Shown: positions 27,534 through 36,230 of the stretch, one piece after another
Layout: each line of letters starts with the position of its first letter
Position numbering within the stretch: position 1 is the first letter of the stretch
From: Oceaniferula marina
GTDB taxonomy: Bacteria; Verrucomicrobiota; Verrucomicrobiia; Verrucomicrobiales; Akkermansiaceae
DNA: 64,000 nucleotides
Assembly (NCBI RefSeq): GCF_013391475.1
Contig: NZ_JACBAZ010000008.1
Location: 124,001 to 188,000, forward strand
Direction of reading: 5' to 3'
Notes under the pieces: model-generated
The model's database searches: none
Told to the model about the DNA's origin: nothing
What the model saw: the letters and a program-made list of their open reading frames with translations, nothing else
Made by a program: the position numbers and the translations under genes

Positions 27534-28697
27534 ATGCATCTTATGCATTACCTCCGACTCACCCTGATGTGGATAGCCTCCGCATTTTACCTGCATGCCG
27601 GCGTCACCACCACGCTGGTCACGGATGAATTAAAACTCCCCGTATGGGCCAGCGCCCCTGAAGGAACGTCCCAGTTGCTGTGGATTGTCGAAAAAAAGGG
27701 AACCATCCAGATTCTCGACCGAAAATCGGGAAAGAAGCAGCTGTTTCTCGACATCGTTTCGCGAGTCGGTTCCAAGGGCAACGAAGAAGGGCTGCTCGGA
27801 CTCGCCTTTGAAAAAGATTACCTTAAATCCGGAAGATTCTACGTCAATCTGACCAACCCGAAAGGCTTCACCGAAATCATTCGCTTCACCGCTCACGGCA
27901 AAGACAAACGTCAATGCAAACCAGAATCCGCTGAAGTCCTGCTCACCTACAAACAAGACTACCGCAACCACAACGGTGGATGGATCGGCATCGGGCCGGA
28001 CGGCTATCTTTACATCGGCAACGGAGACGGAGGGTCAGCCAACGACCCCAAAGACCGGGCTCAGGACCTCAGTTCCCACCTTGGAAAACTTCTTCGCATC
28101 GACGTGTCCCCAGAAAAAGGCTACCGCATTCCCAAGGACAATCCGTTTAAAAACAATTCAAAGGCCAAAGCCGAAATCTACGCCTACGGACTCCGCAATC
28201 CCTGGCGCTGTTCATGGGACCGCAAAACCAAGGATTTTTACATCGCAGATGTCGGCCAAAACGCATGGGAAGAAATCAACTATGTCCCCGCAGGCAAAGG
28301 CAAAGGAGCAAACTACGGCTGGAGACTAAGAGAAGGCATGATCGCCACCCCCAAGAAAAAAGTGGGCGGAGACAAACCCAGAGCTGCCATCGACCCGGTC
28401 TACGTCTACCGCCACGGCAGCGGCCCCGATCAAGGAGTCTCGGTCACTGGCGGCTACGTCTACCGCGGCCCCATCCAATCACTTCAAGGGAAGTACTTCT
28501 TCGCAGACTACGCCAACCCGAGAATCTGGTCGTTCGAAATAAAAAATGGCAAGATGCACAACTTTGAAGACTGGACCGATACCTTCAAATACAAAGGAAA
28601 GTCCATCAAATCGATTTCTTCCTTTGGAGAAGACCCGGAAGGCAACCTCCTGATTATTTCCTACAAAGGAAGTATCTATCAGGTGGTCGAGCAATAA
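27534..28697 (+). CDS. secreted PQQ-type sugar dehydrogenase (six-bladed beta-propeller)
   Basis: A 387-residue exported protein of the soluble glucose/aldose dehydrogenase-like family. The signal peptide is MHYLRLTLMWIASAFYLHAG. Propeller landmarks are GSKGNEEGLLGLAF, NHNGGWIGIGPDGYLYIGNG, GKLLRIDV, YAYGLRNPWRCSWD, FYIADVGQNAWEEINYV and VTGGYVYRG. The conserved His and Arg-Asn-Pro match the PQQ/catalytic site of YliI-type enzymes. It sits 65 bp after the ECF sigma gene, so coexpression is plausible. Substrate is unknown. Confidence 0.9.
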   Translation: MHLMHYLRLTLMWIASAFYLHAGVTTTLVTDELKLPVWASAPEGTSQLLWIVEKKGTIQILDRKSGKKQLFLDIVSRVGSKGNEEGLLGLAFEKDYLKSGRFYVNLTNPKGFTEIIRFTAHGKDKRQCKPESAEVLLTYKQDYRNHNGGWIGIGPDGYLYIGNGDGGSANDPKDRAQDLSSHLGKLLRIDVSPEKGYRIPKDNPFKNNSKAKAEIYAYGLRNPWRCSWDRKTKDFYIADVGQNAWEEINYVPAGKGKGANYGWRLREGMIATPKKKVGGDKPRAAIDPVYVYRHGSGPDQGVSVTGGYVYRGPIQSLQGKYFFADYANPRIWSFEIKNGKMHNFEDWTDTFKYKGKSIKSISSFGEDPEGNLLIISYKGSIYQVVEQ

Positions 28698-28794
28698 TGC
28701 TTTTTCAGGGCGTAATGGCTAAACCATATCCACAGCTCCCTTGAGGTCTTTCTCTTTTAGGCCTTTCTCTTTTGCATCACGCCCTAGATTCAAC

Positions 28795-29946
28795 ATGCCC
28801 CCATCCCTCCGCTCCCTCTGCTGCCTGATCACCCTGCTTTCGTCAGTCTTCACATGCCGGGGGCACGTCGTAGAACAGCTCTTTTTCATTTTAGAAAAAG
28901 CAGGCCCCCAATGGGAGGTCACAAGCGCATTCGACGCCGGATACGCACTGCCGAAATTCCGCGACGACGCCTCATCACCGCAACCTCCTCGCTCGTGGCT
29001 AACAGGACTAAGCGAGAAAGAGCATCAGGCGCTACGCACTGAAGCCGAAACCTACCTGCGCGAGTCCATGCTCTTCAGCTATGGAGATCAAACCGCCGAT
29101 TTCACCGTCAGCTTTCCCGACTTTGCAAACCGACCACCCAGCTTCCCAACCATGCTGAACGGAGGTGCTTATTTCAACATCAGCCTCCGCGGCAACATTG
29201 AAATCCAGCAAGGTCAAGCGCTCAAACTCACGATTGCACAGGGAGATCGGCCCAACTTCATCATCGCCAGTGGCCCCCAAAGCAAGCGCCAATACCGGAT
29301 CCTCAAACCGGGAGAATCGGTCGAACTGTTCACGCTTGACCCAAGCGGCAACGAGCACATCCCCCAACACACGGGCAATCTCGATTGGATCCGTCTCGGC
29401 TACCAACACGTCCTGCCCGATGGATGGGATCACGCCCTGTTCATTCTTGCGCTTTTCCTCATGGCTCGCCGCTGGCAAGCGCTACTCGCCCAATCCCTGT
29501 GTTTCACCATCGCCCACTGCATCACGCTCGGACTGGCCAGCAGCCACGCAATGGCCATTCAACAATGGCCGGGAGCCTGGCTAATCGAACCGCTGATAGC
29601 ACTCAGTATTGCGGCCGTCGCGATAGAAAACCTGTTCACGGATCAACAAAGCAAGAGACGACTCGTTACCGTGTTTCTCTTTGGACTCATCCACGGATTA
29701 GGATTTGCAGGGAGCCTTGGCACCTTGCTCAACCCCTCCGGCGAAAACGGCATTCGCTCCCTGGTATTAGCCAACATCGGCGTCGAACTTGCCCAAGTCA
29801 CCCTGCTACTGATAGCATGGATCCTAACGACCTCCTGGCACACCTCGAAGATCTACCCCCGATTCAGAGCCATCGCGTCCGCCGGCATCAGCCTAATCGC
29901 TCTGTTCTGGTTTGTTGACCGACTTTGGTCCAGCCACCCGTTCTAA
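28795..29946 (+). CDS. HupE/UreJ-like membrane protein with large N-terminal domain
   Basis: A 383-residue protein. The signal-like N-terminus MPPSLRSLCCLITLLSSVFT is followed by about 190 extracytoplasmic residues. A C-terminal HupE/UreJ-like membrane domain follows with roughly six helices: GYQHVLPDGWDHALFILALF, FTIAHCITLGLASS, FLFGLIHGLGFAGSL and NIGVELAQVTLLL. The His-rich helices suggest metal handling (Ni or Co in characterised HupE). No hydrogenase or urease gene is nearby. Its stop overlaps the stop of the convergent metalloprotease gene (29943-29946). Confidence 0.8.
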   Translation: MPPSLRSLCCLITLLSSVFTCRGHVVEQLFFILEKAGPQWEVTSAFDAGYALPKFRDDASSPQPPRSWLTGLSEKEHQALRTEAETYLRESMLFSYGDQTADFTVSFPDFANRPPSFPTMLNGGAYFNISLRGNIEIQQGQALKLTIAQGDRPNFIIASGPQSKRQYRILKPGESVELFTLDPSGNEHIPQHTGNLDWIRLGYQHVLPDGWDHALFILALFLMARRWQALLAQSLCFTIAHCITLGLASSHAMAIQQWPGAWLIEPLIALSIAAVAIENLFTDQQSKRRLVTVFLFGLIHGLGFAGSLGTLLNPSGENGIRSLVLANIGVELAQVTLLLIAWILTTSWHTSKIYPRFRAIASAGISLIALFWFVDRLWSSHPF

Positions 29947-31217
29947 CGGAAGGTGATTTTTATTCCTCTGGAACGCCAGGCCTTACTGATCGCATCCTGC
30001 ATTTCTTCCCAGGACCTGCCGGCCAAAAGCACATTCAAAGCATCCTCTCCACTTTTGCCCTCTTTCAAGGCTTTGAGAAAAGCATTGATGTTCGCTCGGT
30101 CCTTATTGCCATCCCAATGGAAATAATAATAGGTAAGCAATAAGCCGACCCCGTAATTCAGGTTTCCGTTGGCAGTAAAACTCGAATACGGCTGCAACAT
30201 ATAACGCTTCAATGGAGGAAGGGCAATTTCATCCCCCAGATTACGACCTCCTACCCCACCCTTACCGTATTCCATCACGTAGTCTTTGATGGCGCTCAAA
30301 TTGGTTTTCACCATAAATTTACCGGAACGGTATGGTGTAACAGCCACATACTCGGCCAGGCCTTCGGAAAACCATCCGCGGGCCCCGGATTCAAAATAGG
30401 CATTATCCGTAAGTTGGTGAGCCAATTCATGAGGCAGGGTTTTATTACTTCCCTTGTGGTCATACATATAACCACTACCCACCTTTTTAACCCCCAATCC
30501 TTCCAAGGGAGCCATCACCACTCCCTTTCCTCCACGGGACATAAAGACCCCGGCCGATGATGGAGGACCACCATTCGAAATGTAGCTATCCCTTGTCTCA
30601 AACAGCAGAATTTTGTGGCGAAACTGCGCACCTGGAATGTGCGCTTTCATCGAAGCAATCGGCAATTCCCTACAATATTCACGCGTCGCCTCAAACATGG
30701 CGGCAAATTTTTTCACCACACTCTTATTCAGCCTGACATCTGATACGAACTCATAATTCGGGCTGTGATAGACATACTCATTATTCGTATCATCCTCCTT
30801 CACAATGGCAATCTCGACATCAAACCCGGAATCAATCCGGTCAGGCCACTCCGCATCAAAGTTGTCCTTCAAGCCATACTGTTTTTTTAAAGCAGCCGCT
30901 GAAAACCCACCGCGTGAAACACGCTTCGTATCCCCCGAAGATTCATTTTCCTTGGGTTTTTCTTCTGCCTCCTCCTGCTTTTTCTCCTGCCACTCTTTGA
31001 TGTAATCGACATCTTCCTTCGAAAGTTTTTCAAACGGCACTTGGTAGGTTTTCCCATTTTTTTGGAGTTTCAACTCCACCTTACCTTCCATCACCTGGAC
31101 AATGTTGGCTTCAATTTTTCGCCCCTGAACATCGGTGAACGTCCGTCCCATCGCCGGGATCGCACATGCTACCAGCCAGGCTGCGCCACAGCATACAATT
31201 CGTTTGTTTTTCATCAT
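29943..31217 (-). CDS. secreted metalloprotease-like protein with SHD1 domain
   Basis: A 424-residue exported protein. After a signal (MMKNKRIVCCGAAWLVACAI..AMG) comes an SHD1-type beta domain (RTFTDVQGRKIEA, VELKLQKNGKTYQVPFEKLS). This domain is frequent in Planctomycetes and Verrucomicrobia. A Lys/Glu-rich coiled linker follows. The C-terminal domain has zinc motif HELAH in TLPHELAHQLTDNAYF, with WFSEGLAEYVAV giving the third ligand. Proteolysis is probable from the motif; the substrate is unknown. The MFS permease stop lies 47 bp upstream of this start. Confidence 0.8.
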   Translation of the reverse strand: MMKNKRIVCCGAAWLVACAIPAMGRTFTDVQGRKIEANIVQVMEGKVELKLQKNGKTYQVPFEKLSKEDVDYIKEWQEKKQEEAEEKPKENESSGDTKRVSRGGFSAAALKKQYGLKDNFDAEWPDRIDSGFDVEIAIVKEDDTNNEYVYHSPNYEFVSDVRLNKSVVKKFAAMFEATREYCRELPIASMKAHIPGAQFRHKILLFETRDSYISNGGPPSSAGVFMSRGGKGVVMAPLEGLGVKKVGSGYMYDHKGSNKTLPHELAHQLTDNAYFESGARGWFSEGLAEYVAVTPYRSGKFMVKTNLSAIKDYVMEYGKGGVGGRNLGDEIALPPLKRYMLQPYSSFTANGNLNYGVGLLLTYYYFHWDGNKDRANINAFLKALKEGKSGEDALNVLLAGRSWEEMQDAISKAWRSRGIKITFR

Positions 31218-31264
31218 TTCAGTATGTCTATTGGTATAACGTCTCAAAAGGAGGAATAGTTCAA

Positions 31265-32506
31265 TCATTTGCCACTTTTTCCATGCACAGCTCCCGGTTC
31301 ACTGCCCGATCCCGACCGTTGGCTGCGGTATCCTGATAAGAAAAACAGCACACAAGCCAAAACAACCATCGAAAGACCCAACCAGAAAAACGACCACCCT
31401 CCGGGCATGCCGATACAGGCTCCATAATACCAACCACACAACAAACTGCCACTGCAGGCTCCCATACCGCTGGACAAGGTGCCCAACAAAGCTTGGGCCT
31501 GATTCCGCATCCCCGGTTCGACCCGTCGATTCACCAGCATCTGCCCGGTAACATAATAAAACGTGTAGCAAGGGCCATGCATCGCGATGCCCAGCCAGAC
31601 CCACCACAAACTGCCGGACCATCCTGCAAAGGCAAACAACAAGTAACGCAACAATGCAAAGGCCAAGGCAGCAACCAAAACCCACTTCACCCTGCCTCGC
31701 GCAAGAAAGCCCCCGAGTAACAACAAAGCCACCACTTCAGTCACCTGCCCAAGTGTCATCGATGCCGCCGGGTGCCCGTCCCCCAGATCACGCAGCAAAA
31801 TCGGCGTATACATGTAAAATGCAGCCAATGGGATCGAGAGCAGAACCGTTGTTATCAAAAACACCCGCATCGATGGCTCCTTAAATAAATGGATAGCATC
31901 CATGCCAAAGTAACGCCTCCAGCTAAGCTGCTGCCCCGGCGTCCCTTGTGGTGGGGTATCCGGCATCATAAAACAGGCCAAGCCCAATAAAATTCTGGCA
32001 CCCATCGCAGCCATGCCAGCCATCGGCGAACTATCCCAGGCCAGAAAACTGACCACTAAACCCGCAGCAATCCAACCAAAGGTTCCCCACAACCGATACA
32101 AGGGGAAGCGTTTCTCCGGCTCATCCAGATGCGTCAGAGCGACGGTCGAGAGCAGGGCCATCATCGGAGCGGCAATCAAGGCATTGAGCCATTGAAATCC
32201 AAGGTAGGCCCAAGGTCCCCACCCCCACTCAATCGAAGCGAAGGCCAAGCCGAGGAAGACCGCCCCAGCCAAGGAGAGTGTCCCCATCAACTTTTGAGCC
32301 GAAAACCGATAGTCGGCCAGCGAACCGAAAATCAAAGGGGAAAACAATGAGGCCAGCGGCCCGGCGGCAAACGCGTATGGAATCACCCATTCCAAGCCCC
32401 GGGTGGACAAAATATTGGGCAGCGCCGGCGTCCATAAACCAGGCGCGACAAAAAGCAGGAAAAAGGCGACCGAAATCCACCAAAACCCACCACGCCCAAA
32501 CTTCAT
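31265..32506 (-). CDS. MFS permease, nucleoside:H+ symporter-like
   Basis: A 413-residue transporter with about 12 membrane helices. The layout and segments such as YAFAAGPLASLFSPLIFGSL, RFPLYRLWGTFGWIAAG, YMYTPILLRDLG and MHGPCYTFYYVTGQMLVN resemble the NupG/XapB nucleoside symporter branch, in which YRLWGxxG and a Cys-Tyr-rich helix recur. The substrate remains inferred. A GTG-type extension upstream exists; start MKFGRGGFWW is preferred. Confidence 0.8.
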   Translation of the reverse strand: MKFGRGGFWWISVAFFLLFVAPGLWTPALPNILSTRGLEWVIPYAFAAGPLASLFSPLIFGSLADYRFSAQKLMGTLSLAGAVFLGLAFASIEWGWGPWAYLGFQWLNALIAAPMMALLSTVALTHLDEPEKRFPLYRLWGTFGWIAAGLVVSFLAWDSSPMAGMAAMGARILLGLACFMMPDTPPQGTPGQQLSWRRYFGMDAIHLFKEPSMRVFLITTVLLSIPLAAFYMYTPILLRDLGDGHPAASMTLGQVTEVVALLLLGGFLARGRVKWVLVAALAFALLRYLLFAFAGWSGSLWWVWLGIAMHGPCYTFYYVTGQMLVNRRVEPGMRNQAQALLGTLSSGMGACSGSLLCGWYYGACIGMPGGWSFFWLGLSMVVLACVLFFLSGYRSQRSGSGSEPGAVHGKSGK

Positions 32507-32594
32507 CTGTAAACCACCCAGCACAAACACAAGCTACCGACTATCCCCCGCAGGTAAATACGAAAGTCCACAGCAGCACAACCGCCCCCCGGAA

Positions 32595-33257
32595 TCAAAC
32601 CGATAACAAAACGTCCAGCACCTGGTCGCTCTGAAGATCTTCAAACAAATGATCCGGCTGATAGAGCTCCAATTGCTCAGAGCTAAAACCACCCGTGGCC
32701 ACGGCCAGCGTCACCGCTCCGATCGCTTTACCACAAGCAATATCCTTCGGTGTATCTCCAATCACCACTGTTTTTTCAGCTGAAAATTCGTTACCGTAAT
32801 GAGCCGACGCCCGTTCGAGAGCCACAGGCCCCAAGCGGTTGCGATCATGGTGGTCGTCACCAAATGCGCCGAAGGCAAAATAATCATGCAAGCCGTAATG
32901 GCGCAGCTTTTCCCAAGCTCCCTCGGCAATATTTCCCGTCAACAAGCCGACGGCCACATCCTCCCGGACCAGTGAATCCAACAAGGGAACCACACCGGGA
33001 AGCACGCTACCCGTGAATTGAGCGAGGTTGGGCGACAAGTAATTCAAATACACCTCGTAAAACGTCTCGTGTGCGAGGTCGCGGGAAAAGTGATCCAACA
33101 TCCCCATCACGATCCCGGCATCCGTACTGCCAGCCAAATCCAACTCCGGACCATCAGCACCGAAGAGTTCACAAGCCGCCTGTTTCAGGGCTGCCATCCC
33201 AGCACCACCGGTATCAATCAGTGTGCAATCAATATCAAATAACAATAGACGCGACAT
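32595..33257 (-). CDS. HAD family phosphatase, phosphoglycolate phosphatase-like
   Basis: A 220-residue HAD hydrolase. Motif I is LLFDIDCTLIDTGG (Asp8, Asp10), a helical cap follows, motif II is GLLTGN, and motif III is VVIGDTPKDIACG. The FDIDCTLI..TGGAG start resembles Gph/PgmB-type enzymes. The substrate cannot be assigned. It lies after the infC terminator and has its own start 59 bp beyond that hairpin. Confidence 0.87.
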   Translation of the reverse strand: MSRLLLFDIDCTLIDTGGAGMAALKQAACELFGADGPELDLAGSTDAGIVMGMLDHFSRDLAHETFYEVYLNYLSPNLAQFTGSVLPGVVPLLDSLVREDVAVGLLTGNIAEGAWEKLRHYGLHDYFAFGAFGDDHHDRNRLGPVALERASAHYGNEFSAEKTVVIGDTPKDIACGKAIGAVTLAVATGGFSSEQLELYQPDHLFEDLQSDQVLDVLLSV

Positions 33258-33280
33258 GGATTCTCTTTCTCGTGATCGGT

Positions 33281-33325
33281 AAAAACAAAAACCGGAACCT
33301 CGGAAATAGATCCGGATTCCGGTTT
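33281..33325 (-). terminator. rho-independent terminator after infC
   Basis: On the minus strand a 9-bp stem AAACCGGAA/TTCCGGTTT (33317-33325 with 33289-33297) is followed by a T-rich run TTTTGTTTTT (33281-33290). It ends the thrS-infC transcript; rpmI and rplT do not follow here. Confidence 0.9.
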
Positions 33326-33350
33326 CTCAAGTTATCCGTAAAGAGGATGT

Positions 33351-33992
33351 TTACTCTTCACCCTCATCGAAATCATCGTCATCCAGATGCTCATCACCCT
33401 GGTCATTAGGATCAACCAGATTTCCGTGACTGAGCAGAAAATGACGAACCTGCTGCTCCTTCGGAAGAGGAGACAAGAGCATGGTCACCGCGCGTCCGGC
33501 CAGTCGGGCTGGCAGGTCAACGTTTGCAATCTGCTTGAGATCCTCAGCCACCTTGGTGAGCACCTCAAAGCCGATCTCCCGGTGAGCATTCTCACGGCCG
33601 CGGAACTGCAGGCGCACACGCACCTTGTTCCCCTGCTCGAGAAACTGCTCACAACGGGCAAGCTTGATATTGTAATCGTGAGTATCGGTTCCAACCCGGA
33701 GCTTGATCTCCTTGATTTTCACCGTTGCCTTGGCCTTGTTTTTCTTCAGCTTCGACTGCTCATACTTGTATTTCCCGTAATCACAAACCCGGCAAACCGG
33801 AGGTTTGGCATTTGGTGCTACTTCTACCAAATCCAATCCTACGCCCTTCGCCTTTTCAACCGCTTCACGTGAACTCATCACGCCTAGCTGCTGGTCTTCA
33901 TAAACAACGCGCACTTTCGGGGCACGGATTCGCTCATTGACACGGGTCTGGTCACGACGACCACGGTACGGTTTCTTTTTCGGTTTAGCTAT
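33351..33992 (-). CDS. infC: translation initiation factor IF-3, AUA start codon
   Basis: A 213-residue IF-3. The N-domain holds RVNERIRAPKVRVV, a linker of Lys-rich residues, and the C-domain has IKLRVGTDTHDYNIKLA and KVRVRLQFRGRE. The coding frame extends upstream of the first GTG (33914). It must do so, because RVNERIRAPKV is conserved in all IF-3. Between the in-frame TAA (34011-34013) and that GTG there is no ATG, GTG or TTG. The only well-placed start is ATA at 33990-33992, six bases after AAGGAG. Rare start codons on infC let IF-3 limit its own synthesis. The tail is acidic (DDDDFDEGEE). Confidence 0.96.
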   Translation of the reverse strand: MAKPKKKPYRGRRDQTRVNERIRAPKVRVVYEDQQLGVMSSREAVEKAKGVGLDLVEVAPNAKPPVCRVCDYGKYKYEQSKLKKNKAKATVKIKEIKLRVGTDTHDYNIKLARCEQFLEQGNKVRVRLQFRGRENAHREIGFEVLTKVAEDLKQIANVDLPARLAGRAVTMLLSPLPKEQQVRHFLLSHGNLVDPNDQGDEHLDDDDFDEGEE

Positions 33993-33998
33993 GGTGTT

Positions 33999-34004
33999 CT
34001 CCTT
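33999..34004 (-). promoter_or_regulatory. Shine-Dalgarno of infC
   Basis: AAGGAG on the minus strand, six nucleotides upstream of the AUA start. It is much stronger than the ribosome sites of most neighbours and decides the infC start. Confidence 0.85.
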
Positions 34005-34055
34005 TGTTGGTTAGTTGTGGGAAATGAAATATCGGCCAATAGGCACGCAATTTTT

Positions 34056-34072
34056 AGAATCGTGTCGATTCT
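34056..34072 (-). promoter_or_regulatory. hairpin in thrS-infC intergenic leader
   Basis: AGAATCG-TGT-CGATTCT is a perfect 7-bp hairpin in the 164-bp gap between thrS and infC. It has no T-tract in the direction of transcription. It may be a processing or attenuation element; this is a weak call. Confidence 0.3.
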
Positions 34073-34156
34073 GAAAGGGTGTCGATTTTGTTACCATCAA
34101 GCTTTCCATGCACATCAGCGGGGGGCAATCACAGGACACAAACATCGACAGCCGGC

Positions 34157-36040
34157 TCACAATGCCCGGCTGGCAATTTCCTGTTGGATGGTTTGAACAA
34201 ATTCATCGATCGACATCGCACCAAGATCATCTCGATCCCGGTGACGCACAGAGACGCTGCCACTCTCGGCCTCGCGTGCTCCGATAACCAACATGTAAGG
34301 CACCCTGTCCAATCTGGCAAGACGAATTTTCGCCCCCACCTTATCGGCATTCCGATCGGCTGAGACCCGGACTCCGGCATCCGCCAACTTCTTCACGGCG
34401 ACATCCGCCGCCTCGTTGAATTTTTCCGAGATCGGAAGCACCCGCACCTGCTCTGGTGAGAGCCAAGTCGGGAATTTCCCTTCAAAATGCTCAATCAGCA
34501 AACCAGTAAAGCGCTCCAAGGAACCAAACGGCGCGCGGTGAATCATCACCGGACGATGCGGCTTGTTGTCCGACCCGATATACGTCAGATCAAAACGCTC
34601 AGGCAAGTTGTAGTCGACTTGCACCGTTCCAAGCTGCCAGTCGCGACCAATCACATCCTTGACGACAAAGTCGATCTTCGGCCCGTAGAATGCAGCCTCC
34701 CCTTCTTCCTCAATGTAATCGACCCCCAAGGTCTGCACGGCCTGCCGCAAAGCATCTTCCGCTTTGTCCCAATTTTCGGGGTCCCCCACATACTTGGTGC
34801 TGTCAGGGTCGCGCAACGAAAGGCGCACACTGTAATCCTCCATTCCGAGCGTCTGCAGCACGGTTTTCACCAGGCCAAGACACTTCTGGACTTCTTCCGC
34901 CACCTGATCAGGCGTGCAAAAAAGGTGGGCGTCATCCTGGGTAAAACCACGCACACGGGTCATGCCGCCCAGCTCACCGGACTGCTCCCAGCGGTAAACC
35001 GTACCAAACTCAGCAAGGCGAACCGGAAGGTCACGGTAGCTGTGGTGCTCACTGGCATAAACTTTGATATGATGCGGACAGTTCATCGGACGCAACATGT
35101 ATCCCTCGATAGTCCCTGTATTCAGGCCATTGGTCAGCGTCGCGCAGGTGGCGCCCTCATCCGATAGCTTTTCGAGCGCATCCCTCTCAGGAATCGCTGC
35201 AAACTGGCTCTCCTGATAATATGGGAAGTGTCCGCTCGTCCGATACAAATCCAGCTTCCCGATGTGCGGAGTAAACACCTGGGAGTATCCCTGTTTGTCC
35301 AACTCACCGGTAATAAAATCCTGGAGGGCACGGCGGATCAGGCCGCCTTTGGGTTTCCAGAGGATCAAGCCCTGACCAACCGCTTCATCGATATGAAAAA
35401 TCCCCAATTCCTTACCGAGGCGGCGGTGGTCTCGCTTTTTGGCCTCTTCAAGTTTTTCCAAATGCTCGTTGAGCATGGTTTTATTTTTAAAGCAGGTCCC
35501 GTAGACCCGTTGCAACTGAGGTCGGGTGTTGTCGCCTTTGTAAAAGGCAGACGCCACACTCATCACCTTAAACGCTTTGCAATTGCCGGTCCGGCCCACG
35601 TGTGGTCCGGCACAGAGGTCCCAGAACTCTCCATTTTTATAAATCGAAATTTCCTCCCCTTCCGGAATGTCATTCAGAAGATCCACCTTGAATTGGCTCA
35701 CCGCATCGCGCTCGGACAACCCACCCAAGCGACCGCTCTCAGCGAGTGCCAAAGCTTCCTCACGGCTGACCACCACCTTCTCAAAGGTTTCATTGGCCTT
35801 CACCACCTTCTTCATTTCAGCCTCAATCCGCTCAAAGTCCGTCGTTGAAATCGCATGATCCAGCTCCACATCGTAATAGAAGCCGCTATCCACCGGAGGA
35901 CCACCCGCTAACTGGGCATTCGGCCAAATCCGCAGAATGGCGGTCGCCAGAACGTGGGCACAAGAATGCCGCAGGCGCTCCAGATCACTCATTTGATGAC
36001 GCTGTTCCAGCGTCTTACGTTCGTTTTTTGCTTCGGACAT
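34157..36040 (-). CDS. thrS: threonyl-tRNA synthetase lacking the TGS domain
   Basis: A 627-residue class II synthetase. After only about 20 unconserved residues it enters the editing/SAD region (RHSCAHVLATAILRIWP, GPPVDSGFYYD), then motif 1, LRPMNCPHH (zinc Cys), YRWEQSGELGGMTRVRGFTQ (motif 2) and APFGSLERF (motif 3). The anticodon-binding domain closes the protein. An in-frame TAG at 36059-36061 shows that no N-terminal TGS domain is encoded upstream. infC follows on the same strand, the classic order. Confidence 0.96.
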   Translation of the reverse strand: MSEAKNERKTLEQRHQMSDLERLRHSCAHVLATAILRIWPNAQLAGGPPVDSGFYYDVELDHAISTTDFERIEAEMKKVVKANETFEKVVVSREEALALAESGRLGGLSERDAVSQFKVDLLNDIPEGEEISIYKNGEFWDLCAGPHVGRTGNCKAFKVMSVASAFYKGDNTRPQLQRVYGTCFKNKTMLNEHLEKLEEAKKRDHRRLGKELGIFHIDEAVGQGLILWKPKGGLIRRALQDFITGELDKQGYSQVFTPHIGKLDLYRTSGHFPYYQESQFAAIPERDALEKLSDEGATCATLTNGLNTGTIEGYMLRPMNCPHHIKVYASEHHSYRDLPVRLAEFGTVYRWEQSGELGGMTRVRGFTQDDAHLFCTPDQVAEEVQKCLGLVKTVLQTLGMEDYSVRLSLRDPDSTKYVGDPENWDKAEDALRQAVQTLGVDYIEEEGEAAFYGPKIDFVVKDVIGRDWQLGTVQVDYNLPERFDLTYIGSDNKPHRPVMIHRAPFGSLERFTGLLIEHFEGKFPTWLSPEQVRVLPISEKFNEAADVAVKKLADAGVRVSADRNADKVGAKIRLARLDRVPYMLVIGAREAESGSVSVRHRDRDDLGAMSIDEFVQTIQQEIASRAL

Positions 36041-36084
36041 GTTGCAGCGAAAAAGCCACTACCGGAAGGGATTTGCAACCTTTT

Positions 36085-36115
36085 TTAACCACAGAAGACA
36101 CGGAAAACACAGAAG
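36085..36115. repeat. ACCACAGA-type intergenic repeat remnant
   Basis: TTAACCACAGAAGACACGG followed by AAAACACAGAAG resembles the ACCACAGAGGACACAGAG-type repeat common between genes in many environmental bacteria. In one frame it reads TTEDTENTE, a known false-protein signature. It is a single degenerate copy, upstream of thrS. Confidence 0.5.
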
Positions 36116-36230
36116 TTGGCCGGGGAGAAGCGCCCAAAGCTCTCCCATTTGCTGAAGCAGCTCTTCCATCCTGCTGAAATCAGCTTTCTTCTTTCTCCGA
36201 AGTGAAGCTTATGTTAGCCATCTACTTACC

